64,000 bases of DNA from positions 434,001-498,000 of the forward strand of contig NZ_JAERQN010000002.1 in the NCBI RefSeq assembly GCF_016805305.1, read 5' to 3'. The notes below the pieces were generated by a model that was not told the origin of the DNA, searched no databases, and saw only the letters and a list, made by a program, of their open reading frames with translations. This DNA comes from Falsiroseomonas ponticola (GTDB lineage Bacteria > Pseudomonadota > Alphaproteobacteria > Acetobacterales > Acetobacteraceae). This document shows, piece by piece, positions 53,463 through 62,092 of this stretch (position 1 is the stretch's first letter; every line of letters begins with the position of its first letter). A program made the translations under genes and the position numbers.

Positions 53463-54413
53463 ATGAGCGGAGCCACGATCGAGCCGAAGGGGGCGCAAGC
53501 CCCCTTCACCACATCCGGGGCGGACCTGTCCGAGGTCCGCGACTGGATCGCCCTGCTCAAGCCGCGGGTGATGTCGCTGGTCGTCTTCAGCGGCCTGGTC
53601 GGGCTGCTCGTGGCGCCGGTCTCCATCCCGCCGGCGCTGGGCTTCGCCGCCATCCTCTGCATCGCGGTGGCGGCCGGCGCGGCCGGCGCCATCAACATGT
53701 GGTACGACCGGGACATCGATGCGCTGATGCGCCGCACGGCGCGCCGGCCCATCCCCGCCGGGCGGATCGAGCCGGGTGCCGCCCTCGGCTTCGGCATCAC
53801 GCTCGGCGTCGCCTCCGTCGTGCTGATGGGGCTCGCCACCAACTGGGTGGCGGCCGGCTGGCTCGCCGCCTCCATCCTGTTCTACGTCTTCATCTACACC
53901 ATGTGGCTGAAGCGCCGGACCAGCCAGAACATCGTCATCGGCGGCGCCGCCGGCGCCTTCCCGCCGATCATCGGCTGGGCGGCCGCGACCGGCGACGTGA
54001 CGCTGGTGCCCTGGCTGCTCTTCGCCATCATCTTCTTCTGGACGCCGCCGCATTTCTGGGCGCTCAGCCTCTGGGCCCATGGCGACTACGCCCGCGCGGG
54101 CGTGCCCATGCTGCCGGTGGTGGCCGGGGCGAAGGAGACGCGGCGCCAGATCCTCTACTACACCATCATCCTGGCACCCCTCGGCCTGTCGCCCTGGCTC
54201 GTCGGCTTCTCCAGCCCCGCCTATGCGCTGGTGGCCGCGGTGCTCGGCGGCATCTTCCTGCTGCATGCCGTGCGCACGCTGCGGGAGGCGCAGGACGATC
54301 AGGGGCGGAGCCTGGCGAATGACGCCGCGGCGCGGCGGACCTTCAGCTTCTCCCTCCTCTACCTCTTCCTCCTCTTCGGCGCGCTGGCCGTGGACAAGCT
54401 GGTGTTCGGCTGA
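53463..54413 (+). CDS. ctaB: Protoheme IX farnesyltransferase (heme O synthase)
   Basis: 316 aa, UbiA fold with about eight or nine TM helices. First aspartate-rich motif NMWYDRDIDALMRRTARRPIPAG and the loop SQNIVIGGAAGAFPPIIGWAAATG; FFWTPPHFWALSLWAHGDYARAGVPMLPVVAG is the CtaB signature. Adds farnesyl to heme b for the a-type hemes of CtaD. Starts 6 bp after the ctaD stop; its own stop overlaps the next ATG. Confidence 0.97.
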   Translation: MSGATIEPKGAQAPFTTSGADLSEVRDWIALLKPRVMSLVVFSGLVGLLVAPVSIPPALGFAAILCIAVAAGAAGAINMWYDRDIDALMRRTARRPIPAGRIEPGAALGFGITLGVASVVLMGLATNWVAAGWLAASILFYVFIYTMWLKRRTSQNIVIGGAAGAFPPIIGWAAATGDVTLVPWLLFAIIFFWTPPHFWALSLWAHGDYARAGVPMLPVVAGAKETRRQILYYTIILAPLGLSPWLVGFSSPAYALVAAVLGGIFLLHAVRTLREAQDDQGRSLANDAAARRTFSFSLLYLFLLFGALAVDKLVFG

Positions 54414-54541
54414 TGACGCCCGAGGAGAAGGCGGAATTCGAGCGTCGGCGCCGCGCCCGCAACTGGGCGCTGCTCTCCGTCCTGATCGCGCTCGTCATCC
54501 TGTTCTACTTCATCTCCACCGCCCGGCTGCTGCGGGGTTGA
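54413..54541 (+). CDS. Small single-TM protein of the cox cluster (CoxF-like)
   Basis: 42 aa: MTPEEKAEFERRRRARNWAL then LSVLIALVILFYFISTARLL, RG. A charged cytoplasmic N-terminus precedes one TM helix. ATG overlaps the ctaB stop (ATGA), so it is translationally coupled. A tiny membrane protein at this position between ctaB and ctaG is common in alphaproteobacteria and is presumed to help oxidase assembly. It is too short for most gene finders. Confidence 0.85.
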   Translation: MTPEEKAEFERRRRARNWALLSVLIALVILFYFISTARLLRG

Positions 54542-54566
54542 GGCCCCGCCGCGGCACGCCCAGGTG

Positions 54567-55199
54567 ATGTCCATGGAACAAGACCGGCAACAGACCCTCG
54601 CCCGCCGCAACCGCCGCACCGCCATGGCCGCCTTCGGCGTGGTGGCCACCATGGTGGGCGTCAGCTTCGCGGCCGTGCCGCTCTACCAGCTCTTCTGCCG
54701 CGTCACGGGCTTCGGCGGCACGCCGATGATCGGCAGCGCGCCGGCGCCGGGCGCCGGGCAGCAGACCGTCACCATCCGCTTCAACGCCAACACGCAGCCC
54801 AACCTGCCCTGGCGGTTCGAAGCCGTGCAGGCCAGCCAGACGCTGCATGTGGGGGAGGAAGGGGTCGCCTTCTACCGCGCCCGCAACACCGGCACGGCGC
54901 CGGCCACGGGCGTCTCCACCTACAACGTCACGCCGGAGACGGTGGGCCGCTACTTCCACAAGACCGCCTGCTTCTGCTTCGAGGAGCAGACCCTGACCCC
55001 GGGGCAGGAGGTGGACATGCCACTCGCCTTCTGGATCGACCCGCGCATCGCGGATGATCCGAACACCCGCAACATCCGCACCATCACGGTCAGCTACACC
55101 TTCTTCCGCACGCTGGCGGATGCGGAACGGTCGGGCGCGCTGGCCAATGCGGGGCCGCATGTCGGCCGGCGGGACGCGCCGCCCCAGGGAACGCCGTGA
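54567..55199 (+). CDS. ctaG: Cytochrome c oxidase assembly protein CtaG (Cox11 family)
   Basis: 210 aa from ATG 54567. One N-terminal TM (AMAAFGVVATMVGVSFAAVPLYQLFCRVTGFGGT), then a periplasmic beta domain. The copper-binding CFCF motif is present (YFHKTACFCFEEQTLTPGQEVDMPLAFWIDP), and the first conserved Cys is in LFCRVTG. Delivers copper to the CuB site of CtaD. Standard order ctaB-small-ctaG-coxC. Confidence 0.97.
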   Translation: MSMEQDRQQTLARRNRRTAMAAFGVVATMVGVSFAAVPLYQLFCRVTGFGGTPMIGSAPAPGAGQQTVTIRFNANTQPNLPWRFEAVQASQTLHVGEEGVAFYRARNTGTAPATGVSTYNVTPETVGRYFHKTACFCFEEQTLTPGQEVDMPLAFWIDPRIADDPNTRNIRTITVSYTFFRTLADAERSGALANAGPHVGRRDAPPQGTP

Positions 55200-55255
55200 A
55201 CGACGCCATGAGCAAACGGGCCGTGAACGGCGCCGAGAATTGACGCCGCCCGACC

Positions 55256-55300
55256 CCCCGAAAACCCGCCACGACCCTTGATCCGGCGGGGCTTTTGGGG
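55256..55300 (+). other. Large hairpin between ctaG and coxC
   Basis: CCCC-G-AAAA-CCCGCC (55256-55270) pairs with GGCGGG-GC-TTTT-GGGG (55285-55300) with small bulges. It lies 57 bp after the ctaG stop in a 189-bp gap, 89 bp before coxC. It could attenuate transcription into coxC or stabilise the upstream message. Confidence 0.55.
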
Positions 55301-55388
55301 ATTGATGCAGCGCGAAATCCGGGGGGCGCGGGCGCCCCGGAAGACTTGATCGGGCGCCCCGGCGCCCCAAAGACCACCAGGACGAGCG

Positions 55389-56225
55389 ATGGCAAGCACC
55401 AGCGAGACGGGCCACAGCCCCTACAAGCACCCCTACCACCTGGTCGATCCGTCGCCCTGGCCCCTCGTCGGCGCCTTCGCCGGGGGCGCGCTGGTCACGG
55501 GCATCGTGTTCATCGCCCATTTCGGCACCTACTGGCTGGCCGCGCTCGGCCTGCTGGGCGTGCTGGCCACCATGTTCGGCTGGTGGCGCGACGTGCTGAA
55601 GGAAAGCCGCACCCCCGGAGTCCATTCCCCCGTCGTGCGGCTCGGCCTGCGCTACGGCATGGTGCTGTTCATCGCCTCCGAGGTGATGTTCTTCGTCGCC
55701 TTCTTCTGGGCCTTCTTCCACTTCGCGATCTACCCGGACCATGTCTCCGGCGCCGCGCAGGCGGTGTGGCCGCCCAAGGGCGTGCTGACCTTCGACCCCT
55801 TCCACCTGCCGCTGCTGAACACGATGATCCTGCTGCTGTCCGGCTGCACGGTCACCTGGGCGCACCACTCCCTGCTGGTCGGGGACCGCAAGGGCCTGGT
55901 CACCGGCCTGGCGCTGACGGTCTTCCTCGGCATGTTCTTCACCTTCTTCCAGGTGTGGGAATACGCGGTGGCGCCGTTCCACTTCACCGGCGGCGTCTAT
56001 CCCTCCACCTTCTTCCTCGCCACCGGCTTCCACGGCTTCCACGTGCTGGTCGGCACCATCTTCCTGGCGGTCTGCCTGGTGCGCGCCATCCGCGGCCACT
56101 TCACGCCGGAGAAGCATTTCGGCTTCGAGGCCGCGGCCTGGTACTGGCACTTCGTGGACGTGGTGTGGCTGTTCCTCTTCGTCGTCATCTACTGGTGGGG
56201 CGCGGGCGAGATCGCCCACCACTGA
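55389..56225 (+). CDS. coxC: Cytochrome c oxidase subunit III
   Basis: 278 aa, seven TM helices. HPYHLVDPSPWPLVGAFAGGALVTG, RYGMVLFIASEVMFFVAFFWAFFH (the conserved Glu lies in SEVMFF), GVYPSTFFLATGFHGFHVLVGTIFL and WYWHFVDVVWLFLFVVIYWWG are diagnostic. Stabilises the oxidase core and supports proton uptake. Follows ctaG after a 189-bp gap containing a hairpin. Confidence 0.98.
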   Translation: MASTSETGHSPYKHPYHLVDPSPWPLVGAFAGGALVTGIVFIAHFGTYWLAALGLLGVLATMFGWWRDVLKESRTPGVHSPVVRLGLRYGMVLFIASEVMFFVAFFWAFFHFAIYPDHVSGAAQAVWPPKGVLTFDPFHLPLLNTMILLLSGCTVTWAHHSLLVGDRKGLVTGLALTVFLGMFFTFFQVWEYAVAPFHFTGGVYPSTFFLATGFHGFHVLVGTIFLAVCLVRAIRGHFTPEKHFGFEAAAWYWHFVDVVWLFLFVVIYWWGAGEIAHH

Positions 56226-56237
56226 GCCCCCAGGCCG

Positions 56238-56621
56238 ATGACCCTTTCCACGACCCCGCCCGTCCCATCGGGCGGGGTCGCTCCGTTCTGGCGGGCCGCG
56301 ATGCTCGGCCGCTGCCCGCGCTGCGGGGAAGGCGCGCTGTTCGGCGGGCTGCTGACGGTGGCGCCCGCCTGCACCGCCTGCGGGCTCGACCTCTCCGGCC
56401 AGGATTCGGGCGATGGGCCGGCGGTGCTCGGCATCTTCGTGCTCGGCGCGCTGGCCATGATCGGCGCCTTCCTGGTGGAATTCCGCCTGGCGCCGCGGCT
56501 CTGGGTGCATGCGGTGCTGTGGCCCGCGCTGCTGATCCCCGCCGCCATCGTGATGATGCGCGGCGCCAAGGCGGCGCTGATCTGGCTGCAATGGCGCCAC
56601 AGGCGGGGCGAGGGCGTGTAG
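56238..56621 (+). CDS. DUF983 family membrane protein
   Basis: 127 aa if starting at ATG 56238. MLGRCPRCGEGALFGGLLTVAPACTACGLDLSGQDSGDGPAVLGIFVLGALAMIGAFLVEF gives a four-Cys zinc ribbon followed by two TM helices, typical of DUF983. These genes are regularly found between coxC and SURF1 and are presumed oxidase-associated. A strong hairpin lies within the first 14 codons (56252-56279), so ATG 56301 (MLGRCPRCGEG) is a possible alternative start. Confidence 0.88.
   Translation: MTLSTTPPVPSGGVAPFWRAAMLGRCPRCGEGALFGGLLTVAPACTACGLDLSGQDSGDGPAVLGIFVLGALAMIGAFLVEFRLAPRLWVHAVLWPALLIPAAIVMMRGAKAALIWLQWRHRRGEGV
56252..56279. other. Perfect 11-bp-stem hairpin at the start of the DUF983 gene
   Basis: GACCCCGCCCG (56252-56262), loop TCCCAT, CGGGCGGGGTC (56269-56279). 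It lies 27 bp after the coxC stop. It resembles a terminator without a T-run and overlaps the annotated first codons of DUF983. Confidence 0.6.
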
Positions 56622-56631
56622 AAGCCTGCGC

Positions 56632-57309
56632 ATGTCCCTGCGCCGAGTCCTGATCCCCGTCCTCGTCATGCTGCCCGTGCTGGCCATCCTGCTGGGGCTT
56701 GGCACCTGGCAGGTGCAGCGACTCGGCGCGAAGAACGCCCTGCTGGCGGAGATCGCGGCCGGGGAGGCCGCGCCCGCCCGGCCGCTCGGCGCCAGCGCGC
56801 CGCCATCCTGGACCAAGGTCTCCGTCACCGGCCGATTCGATCATGAACGGGAGGTGCTGCTGGGGCTGGAGGTGCGCGGCCCCGTGCTGGGCGCCCGGCT
56901 GGTCACGCCCCTGCTGCGGGATGGCGCGCCGCCCGTGCTGGTCGATCGCGGCTGGGTGCCGATCGACAAGGCCGGCGCCATCGCCCGCCCCGCGGGCCCG
57001 GTGACGCTGGAGGCCTATGCCAGGCCCGGGGAGACGGGGGGCCTGTTCTCCGCCACCGACGACCCGGCCGGGCGCCGCTTCTACACCTTCGACCCGCCGC
57101 GGATCGCCCGCAGCCTCGGCCTGCCGGCGCCGGAGCCCTTCGGGCTGGTGGCGCTGGGGACCGGCCCCGGCCTGCCGGACCCGCAGCGGACCCTGCCGCG
57201 CCCCACCAACAGCCATCTCGGCTATGCCGTCACCTGGTACGGGCTGGCGCTGTCGCTGCTCGGCGTCTTCGCCGCCTGGCTGCGCCGCCGCCTGAAGGAA
57301 CCCGCATGA
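56632..57309 (+). CDS. SURF1 family cytochrome oxidase biogenesis protein
   Basis: 225 aa. N-terminal TM (VLIPVLVMLPVLAILLGLGTWQVQRLGAK, with the GxWQ-R-x-x-K signature), a central soluble domain, PVLVDRGWVP, and a C-terminal TM (NSHLGYAVTWYGLALSLLGVFAAWL). Assists heme a insertion into subunit I. Starts 10 bp after DUF983; its stop overlaps the carboxypeptidase start. Confidence 0.95.
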   Translation: MSLRRVLIPVLVMLPVLAILLGLGTWQVQRLGAKNALLAEIAAGEAAPARPLGASAPPSWTKVSVTGRFDHEREVLLGLEVRGPVLGARLVTPLLRDGAPPVLVDRGWVPIDKAGAIARPAGPVTLEAYARPGETGGLFSATDDPAGRRFYTFDPPRIARSLGLPAPEPFGLVALGTGPGLPDPQRTLPRPTNSHLGYAVTWYGLALSLLGVFAAWLRRRLKEPA

Positions 57310-58793
57310 GCAGCAACGACGCCTATGCCCGCCTGGTCGCGCGCTTCGGCCGCATCGGCGCGATCGGGGAAGCCGCCGGCATCCTCTCCTGGGACGCCTC
57401 CGCCATGATGCCGCCGGGCGGCGGCGCGGCGCGGGGGGAGCAGCTGGCCGCGCTGGCCGGCATCCGGCACGACCTGCTGGTGGCGCCGGAGGTGGCGGAG
57501 GACCTGGAAGCCGCCAGCGCCACGGGGGCGTGGGAGGCCGCCAACCTACGCCTGATGCGCCACGCCCATCGCCGCGCCACCGCCCTGCCGACCAGCCTGG
57601 TGGAGGCGATCGCGCGCGCCAATTCGAATTGCGAGAAGGTCTGGCGCATCGCCAAGCGCGACGCCGATTTCGCCAAGGTGCGGCCCCTGCTGGAGGAGGT
57701 CGTCCGCCTGGCGCGGGAGGAGGCGCAGGCGCTGGGGGAGGCGCTGTCCCTCTCCCCCTATGACGCGCTGATGGATGGCTACCAGCCCGGCGTCACCGCC
57801 GCCGATGTGGATCCCGTCTTCGCGGCCTATGAATCCTGGCTGGCGGAGGCGCTGCCCCGGGCGGAGGCGATCCAGGCCGCGCGCGGCCCCGCCACGCCGC
57901 TCACCGGCCCCTTCCCGGTGGCGAAGCAGCGGGATCTCTGCGCCGCCATGGCCGCCGTGGTGGGACTCGACTTCGCCCATGCGAGGCTGGACGAGAGCCT
58001 GCACCCCTTCTGCGGCGGCAACCCGAGCGACGTCCGCATCACCACCTTCTATGACGAGCAGAACGTCGCCAAGGCGCTGCTCGGCGTGCTGCATGAGACG
58101 GGGCACGCCATGTACGAGCGCGGCCTGCCCGCCGGCTTCGCCCGCCAGCCGGTGGGGGAGGCAGCGGGGATGGCCGCGCATGAATCGCAATCCCTGATCG
58201 TCGAGATGCAGGCCAGCCGCTCCGACGCCTTTCTCCAGTTCCTGGGCGGCAGGCTGCACGACACCTTCGGTGGCGACGCCGCGCCCTACCAGGCCGCGAA
58301 TCTGGGGAAACTCTGGCGCCGGGTGGAGCGTGGGTTCATCCGCGTGGACGCCGATGAGATGACCTACCCCGCCCACGTCATCCTCCGCTTCCGGCTGGAA
58401 CGCGCGCTGATCGGGGGTGGGCTCACGGTCGCGGAGCTGCCCGGCGCCTGGAACGAGGGGCTGCGCGGGCTGCTCGGCATCACGCCGCCGGATGACGCGC
58501 GGGGCTGCCTGCAGGACATCCACTGGCATGACGGCGCCTTCGGCTACTTCCCCAGCTACACGCTGGGCGCCATGGCGGCGGCGCAGCTGATGGCGGCGCT
58601 GCGGCGGGCGGAGCCGGATCTCGATGCGCAGCTCGCGGAAGGCGACATGGCGCCGATGATGCGCTGGCTGGGCCAGGCGGTGCATGGGCAGGGGGCGCGG
58701 CTCGGCTTCCAGGACCTGCTGCGCCACGCCACGGGCAAGGCGCTGGACCCCGCCGACTTCACCGCGCACCTGACGGCGCGCTACCTGGGCTGA
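57306..58793 (+). CDS. M32-family metallocarboxypeptidase (Taq type)
   Basis: 495 aa. Zinc site HETGH (263-267) in GVLHETGHAMYERGLP, with the third ligand in AAHESQSLIVEMQ. Other family marks are DVRITTFYDEQN, GFIRVDADEMTYPAHVILRFRLERALI and DIHWHDGAFGYFPSYTLGAM. Cytoplasmic enzyme removing C-terminal residues with broad specificity. Overlaps SURF1 by 4 bp, so it is co-transcribed with the tail of the cox cluster, though functionally unrelated. Confidence 0.96.
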   Translation: MSSNDAYARLVARFGRIGAIGEAAGILSWDASAMMPPGGGAARGEQLAALAGIRHDLLVAPEVAEDLEAASATGAWEAANLRLMRHAHRRATALPTSLVEAIARANSNCEKVWRIAKRDADFAKVRPLLEEVVRLAREEAQALGEALSLSPYDALMDGYQPGVTAADVDPVFAAYESWLAEALPRAEAIQAARGPATPLTGPFPVAKQRDLCAAMAAVVGLDFAHARLDESLHPFCGGNPSDVRITTFYDEQNVAKALLGVLHETGHAMYERGLPAGFARQPVGEAAGMAAHESQSLIVEMQASRSDAFLQFLGGRLHDTFGGDAAPYQAANLGKLWRRVERGFIRVDADEMTYPAHVILRFRLERALIGGGLTVAELPGAWNEGLRGLLGITPPDDARGCLQDIHWHDGAFGYFPSYTLGAMAAAQLMAALRRAEPDLDAQLAEGDMAPMMRWLGQAVHGQGARLGFQDLLRHATGKALDPADFTAHLTARYLG

Positions 58794-58795
58794 GG

Positions 58796-59878
58796 CTACC
58801 GCTCCCGGTCCGGCGCGGGCCAGGCGAGGGGGGCGAAGCGCGTCACCGGGATGCGGGCCACGGCCAGGGTCCGGTCCTCGATGGTCAGGGGCAGCTCCAC
58901 CTCCGGCTGGCCGGCGGCGTTGGGGCGGCTCATCAGCGGCAGGATGGCGCGGGCGGTGGCGGCGGCGCGGCGGCCGACCAGCCCGGCCTCCGCCAGCGCA
59001 TCCAGCGCATCGCCGGCGCCGGTCAGGCGCAGCGACCCCGCCCCCATGGGCTGCAGCCCCTCATCCAGCGCCAGGGTGGCGGCGGCGGCGGCGCCGATCG
59101 GGCCCCAGCGCAGCGACAGGCTCTTCACCTCCAGCGTGCCGCCGGCATCGCGCCAGCTTTCCGCCCGCACCACCGGGAAGCGGCCGGGCGGCACCGGGCC
59201 GCTCAGCGCCATCTCCGCCCCCAGCGTCGCGATGCGGCGGCCGAAGGCGGCGGCGCGGCCGGCGGGCGGGGCGGGCAGGTCGATCTCCTCCACCGCCACC
59301 GTCACCTCCAGCGCCGGCTCGGCCTCCGTCGCGGTGGAGGAGGTGTCGAGCGTGACGCGCGCCGCGCCGACCTCCATCGGGCCGGCGGGGGTGGACAGGC
59401 GCAGCCGCTCGGCCACCACCTCCCCGCCCCGGGGCGGCGTGCCGCCTTCCAGCGGCAGCAGCGCCACCAGCGCATCCGCGGCGAAGCGGAACTCATCGTC
59501 GCCGAGGCGCAGCCGCTGCGCGCCCGGCATCTCCACCCGCAGCCGGTCCAGCCGCGGCAGCGCCACGCGCAGCACCGCGCGTTCGGCCTGCAGCACGAAG
59601 CCGCCGGGCAGGGTGGCGTCCCCGCCCTCGATCCGCAGGTTGGGCAGGATCAGCGCCGCGGAAAGCGGGTAGCCCGCCCGCATCGGCGCGGCATGGTCCA
59701 CCCGCCAGCCCTGGGCGCGGCGGATCTGCACCCAGGTGGCGAAGCCCTGCTCGATCTCCGTCGCCATGGCGCGCCACAGCAGGGCGTGGCCCGCACCCAG
59801 CGCGACCAGCGCCACCAGCGCGCCGAGCGCGATGCGGGGCGCGAGGGGGCGGCGACGACCAGGCGGCTTCATTTCCAT
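58796..59878 (-). CDS. DUF2125 domain protein
   Basis: 360 aa. One N-terminal TM (APRIALGALVALVALGAGHALLW) followed by WRAMATEIEQGFATWVQIRRAQGWRVDHAAPMRAGYPLSAALILPNLRIEGG, the signature opening of DUF2125. The rest is a beta-rich periplasmic domain with repeated 'L.V.A..V.L' strands, like AsmA/TamB-type lipid-tunnel proteins. Widespread in alphaproteobacteria; function unknown. Convergent with the carboxypeptidase, 2 bp apart. Confidence 0.92.
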   Translation of the reverse strand: MEMKPPGRRRPLAPRIALGALVALVALGAGHALLWRAMATEIEQGFATWVQIRRAQGWRVDHAAPMRAGYPLSAALILPNLRIEGGDATLPGGFVLQAERAVLRVALPRLDRLRVEMPGAQRLRLGDDEFRFAADALVALLPLEGGTPPRGGEVVAERLRLSTPAGPMEVGAARVTLDTSSTATEAEPALEVTVAVEEIDLPAPPAGRAAAFGRRIATLGAEMALSGPVPPGRFPVVRAESWRDAGGTLEVKSLSLRWGPIGAAAAATLALDEGLQPMGAGSLRLTGAGDALDALAEAGLVGRRAAATARAILPLMSRPNAAGQPEVELPLTIEDRTLAVARIPVTRFAPLAWPAPDRER

Positions 59879-59975
59879 CGTGGCAGGGGGTATAGCCCGG
59901 TCCCGCCCCCCCGTGCAGACCTCATCCCACCCTCCCCAGCCCGATGCCGCGCCGCCCCTGGCTTCCTGCGGGCAT

Positions 59976-60506
59976 ATGTGGGTCTTCGCCTATGGCTCGC
60001 TGATCTGGCGGCCGGGCTTCGACCATGCCGGCAGCCACCCCGCGCTGCTGCGCGGCTTCCACCGGCGCTTCTGCCTCTGGTCCCGCCACTACCGCGGCAC
60101 GCCGGAGGCGCCGGGCCTGGTGCTGGGGCTGGACCGTGGCGGCGCCTGCCGGGGTGTCGCCTTCCGGGTGCCGGGCGCGGCGGCGGCGGCGGTGCTGCGC
60201 TACCTGGATGACCGGGAACTGCCGGATGGGGCGGAGGTGGTCTATCACCGCCGCGTCCTGCCGGTGCGGCTGGTGGACGGGGCCGGGGGGCTGACGGTGC
60301 CGGCCGTGACCTATGTGGCCAATCGCGGCTGCACCCTCTACGTGCCCGCCCTGGCCCCCGAAGAGGCGGCGGCCACCATCGCGCGGGGTGTCGGGCAGAT
60401 GGGGCGGAACCGGGACTACCTGCTCAACACCTTGAACCACCTGAAGGCCATGGGCGTGCGGGATGCCGGGCTGGCGCGGATTGCGGCGCTGCTGCCCGAA
60501 GACTGA
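59976..60506 (+). CDS. chaC: ChaC-family gamma-glutamylcyclotransferase
   Basis: 176 aa from ATG 59976. MWVFAYGSLIWRPGFDHAGSHPALLRGFHRRFCLWS is the ChaC substrate loop (YGSL), and the catalytic Glu is in LDDRELPDGAEVVYHRRV. Family activity is cleavage of glutathione to 5-oxoproline and Cys-Gly. A GTG at 59913 could add 21 residues, but the added segment is Pro/Ser-rich and not conserved-looking. Divergent from DUF2125. Confidence 0.93.
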   Translation: MWVFAYGSLIWRPGFDHAGSHPALLRGFHRRFCLWSRHYRGTPEAPGLVLGLDRGGACRGVAFRVPGAAAAAVLRYLDDRELPDGAEVVYHRRVLPVRLVDGAGGLTVPAVTYVANRGCTLYVPALAPEEAAATIARGVGQMGRNRDYLLNTLNHLKAMGVRDAGLARIAALLPED

Positions 60507-60752
60507 GCGGCCGCCATTCATCCACCGGGGCGACGTGTGACGAATGCAACTGAAAGTTGGTGGACGGGGAGGAAATTCATCCCCTGGCGTTCACCGTCGC
60601 TACACGAAAATTTTTGTTTGAAATCAAATGCTTGATTCGTGCCCGTGCCGAGCCTCTCAACCTTTCGGTCATGATGCGGCGCAGAATTGCGGGTTGTTCC
60701 AGGCGCTTCGCCTCCTGCGTTGCCGCAAGGGGCGAAGGGAAGACCCACAGAG

Positions 60753-60773
60753 TTATCCACAGGCTTATCCCTG
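60753..60773. other. DnaA-box-like sites inside a small inverted repeat
   Basis: TTATCCACA (60753-60761) is a perfect DnaA-box sequence; TTATCCCTG (60765-60773) is a poor second. They overlap the hairpin CCACAGG-CTTATC-CCTGTGG at the 3' end of the acyltransferase gene. An AT-rich segment (60600-60640) lies nearby. The hairpin may act as a minus-strand terminator. Nothing else was seen in 60507-60752. Confidence 0.35.
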
Positions 60774-61496
60774 TGGTTCCGCCATCAATCGATCCGTCTC
60801 CGTCTCGATTTGCTCCTCCAGCGCCGCCAGCAGCTTCGCGCGATTCAGGCCTGCCGGCAGCGGCGGCAGGATGGAGATGCGGATGGTGCCGGGGAACTTC
60901 ATGAAGGCCCGGCGGCCCCAGACGCGGCCGCTATCGGTGGCCACGGGCACCACGCCCACGCCCGTGGCGGCGGCGATGGCGACGACGCCGGGCTGGTAGG
61001 GCACCCGTTCGCCGACGGCGGTGCGCGTGCCTTCGGGGAAGATCACGACCTGCCTTCCTTCCTCCACCGCCGTGGTGGCGGCGCGCAGCATGGCGCGCAG
61101 CGCCGGGCCGCCGCCCTCCCGGTCCACCGGGATCATGCCCGCCCGCCGGGCATAGGCGCCGTAGAGCGGGATGCTCATCAGCTCCTTCTTCATCACATAG
61201 GCGGGCTGCCGCAGCAGGCCGAGCCAGACGATGGTGTCGAAGGCCGACTGGTGCTTGGCGGCGATCACCACGCCGCCCGGGGGGATGTTCTCCCACCCCC
61301 GGATGTCGATGCGGACGCCGACGGCGAAGCGCAGCGCCTGGATGACCAGCCAGGACCAGGCATTGGCCGTGCGCATCGCGGCCGCGCGCGACATGAAGAG
61401 CGTCGGGATCGCCAGCAGCACCATGATGATGGTGATGCCGAAGAACAGGATGTTGAACAGCAGCGACCGCAGCCACAGCACCGGCTTCGCTCTCAT
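60765..61496 (-). CDS. plsC: 1-acyl-sn-glycerol-3-phosphate acyltransferase (PlsC family)
   Basis: 243 aa from ATG 61496. N-terminal TM (LLFNILFFGITIIMVLLAIPTLF), catalytic H-x4-D in KHQSAFDTIVW and the substrate motif FPEGTRT, then GVVPVATDSG. Acylates lysophosphatidate to phosphatidate in the inner membrane. Start overlaps the end of the DUF218 gene by 4 bp, so it is in an operon with that gene and ftsEX upstream. Confidence 0.93.
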   Translation of the reverse strand: MRAKPVLWLRSLLFNILFFGITIIMVLLAIPTLFMSRAAAMRTANAWSWLVIQALRFAVGVRIDIRGWENIPPGGVVIAAKHQSAFDTIVWLGLLRQPAYVMKKELMSIPLYGAYARRAGMIPVDREGGGPALRAMLRAATTAVEEGRQVVIFPEGTRTAVGERVPYQPGVVAIAAATGVGVVPVATDSGRVWGRRAFMKFPGTIRISILPPLPAGLNRAKLLAALEEQIETETDRLMAEPQG

Positions 61497-62092
61497 CGTC
61501 TGGCGGACTCCCTGGCCGGCAGGTAGCGGGTGAGGCCGGCGGCCGCCGTCCCATACTTCACAAATTCGCCGAACAGCAGGGCCCATCGGCGCGCCCGTGG
61601 CAGGTTGGCGAAGGCGGCAGGGCGCACGGGGTGGGGCTGCAGCGCCACGCCGGGCAGGGCGCGGCGGAATTCCAGCAGGGCGCGCGGCATGTGGTAGTCC
61701 GCCGTCACCAGGCGGACGGTGCCGATGTGGCGCGCGCGGGCGAAGGCGGCGGATTCCGCCGCATTGCCGATGGTGGTGGCCGCCGCATGGCCCAGCACCA
61801 CCCGCCCGGCCAGGGCCGGCAGCGGCCGGGCATGCACGCGGGCGAGTTCGGCCAGCGTCAGCGTGGCATGCGCGCCGGAGACCAGCAGCAGCGGCGCCGC
61901 CCCGTCATCCAGCAGCCGCAGCGCCGTCTCCACCCGTTCCGCGCCGCCGGTCAGCACGATGATGGCTTCCGCCGGCGGGGCGGCGGGGTCCGGCACGCCG
62001 CGCGCCGCCGCCAGGAAGGACTGGAAGGCGACGCCCAGCGCCAGCAGGGCCAGCAGCCCCGCCACCCCCAGGCGGAGCAGCCAGCGTCGCAT
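61493..62092 (-). CDS. YdcF/SanA-like DUF218 protein
   Basis: 199 aa. One N-terminal TM (LLRLGVAGLLALLALGVAFQSFLAAA), then DUF218: AIIVLTGGAERVETALRLLDDGAAPLLLVSGAHATLTLAEL, NAAESAAFARARHIGTVRLVTADYHMPRALLEFRRALP. Members act in envelope integrity and lipid-carrier or peptidoglycan-related steps. One-base overlap with the ftsX stop and 4-bp overlap with plsC: a compact envelope operon. Confidence 0.92.
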   Translation of the reverse strand: MRRWLLRLGVAGLLALLALGVAFQSFLAAARGVPDPAAPPAEAIIVLTGGAERVETALRLLDDGAAPLLLVSGAHATLTLAELARVHARPLPALAGRVVLGHAAATTIGNAAESAAFARARHIGTVRLVTADYHMPRALLEFRRALPGVALQPHPVRPAAFANLPRARRWALLFGEFVKYGTAAAGLTRYLPARESARR

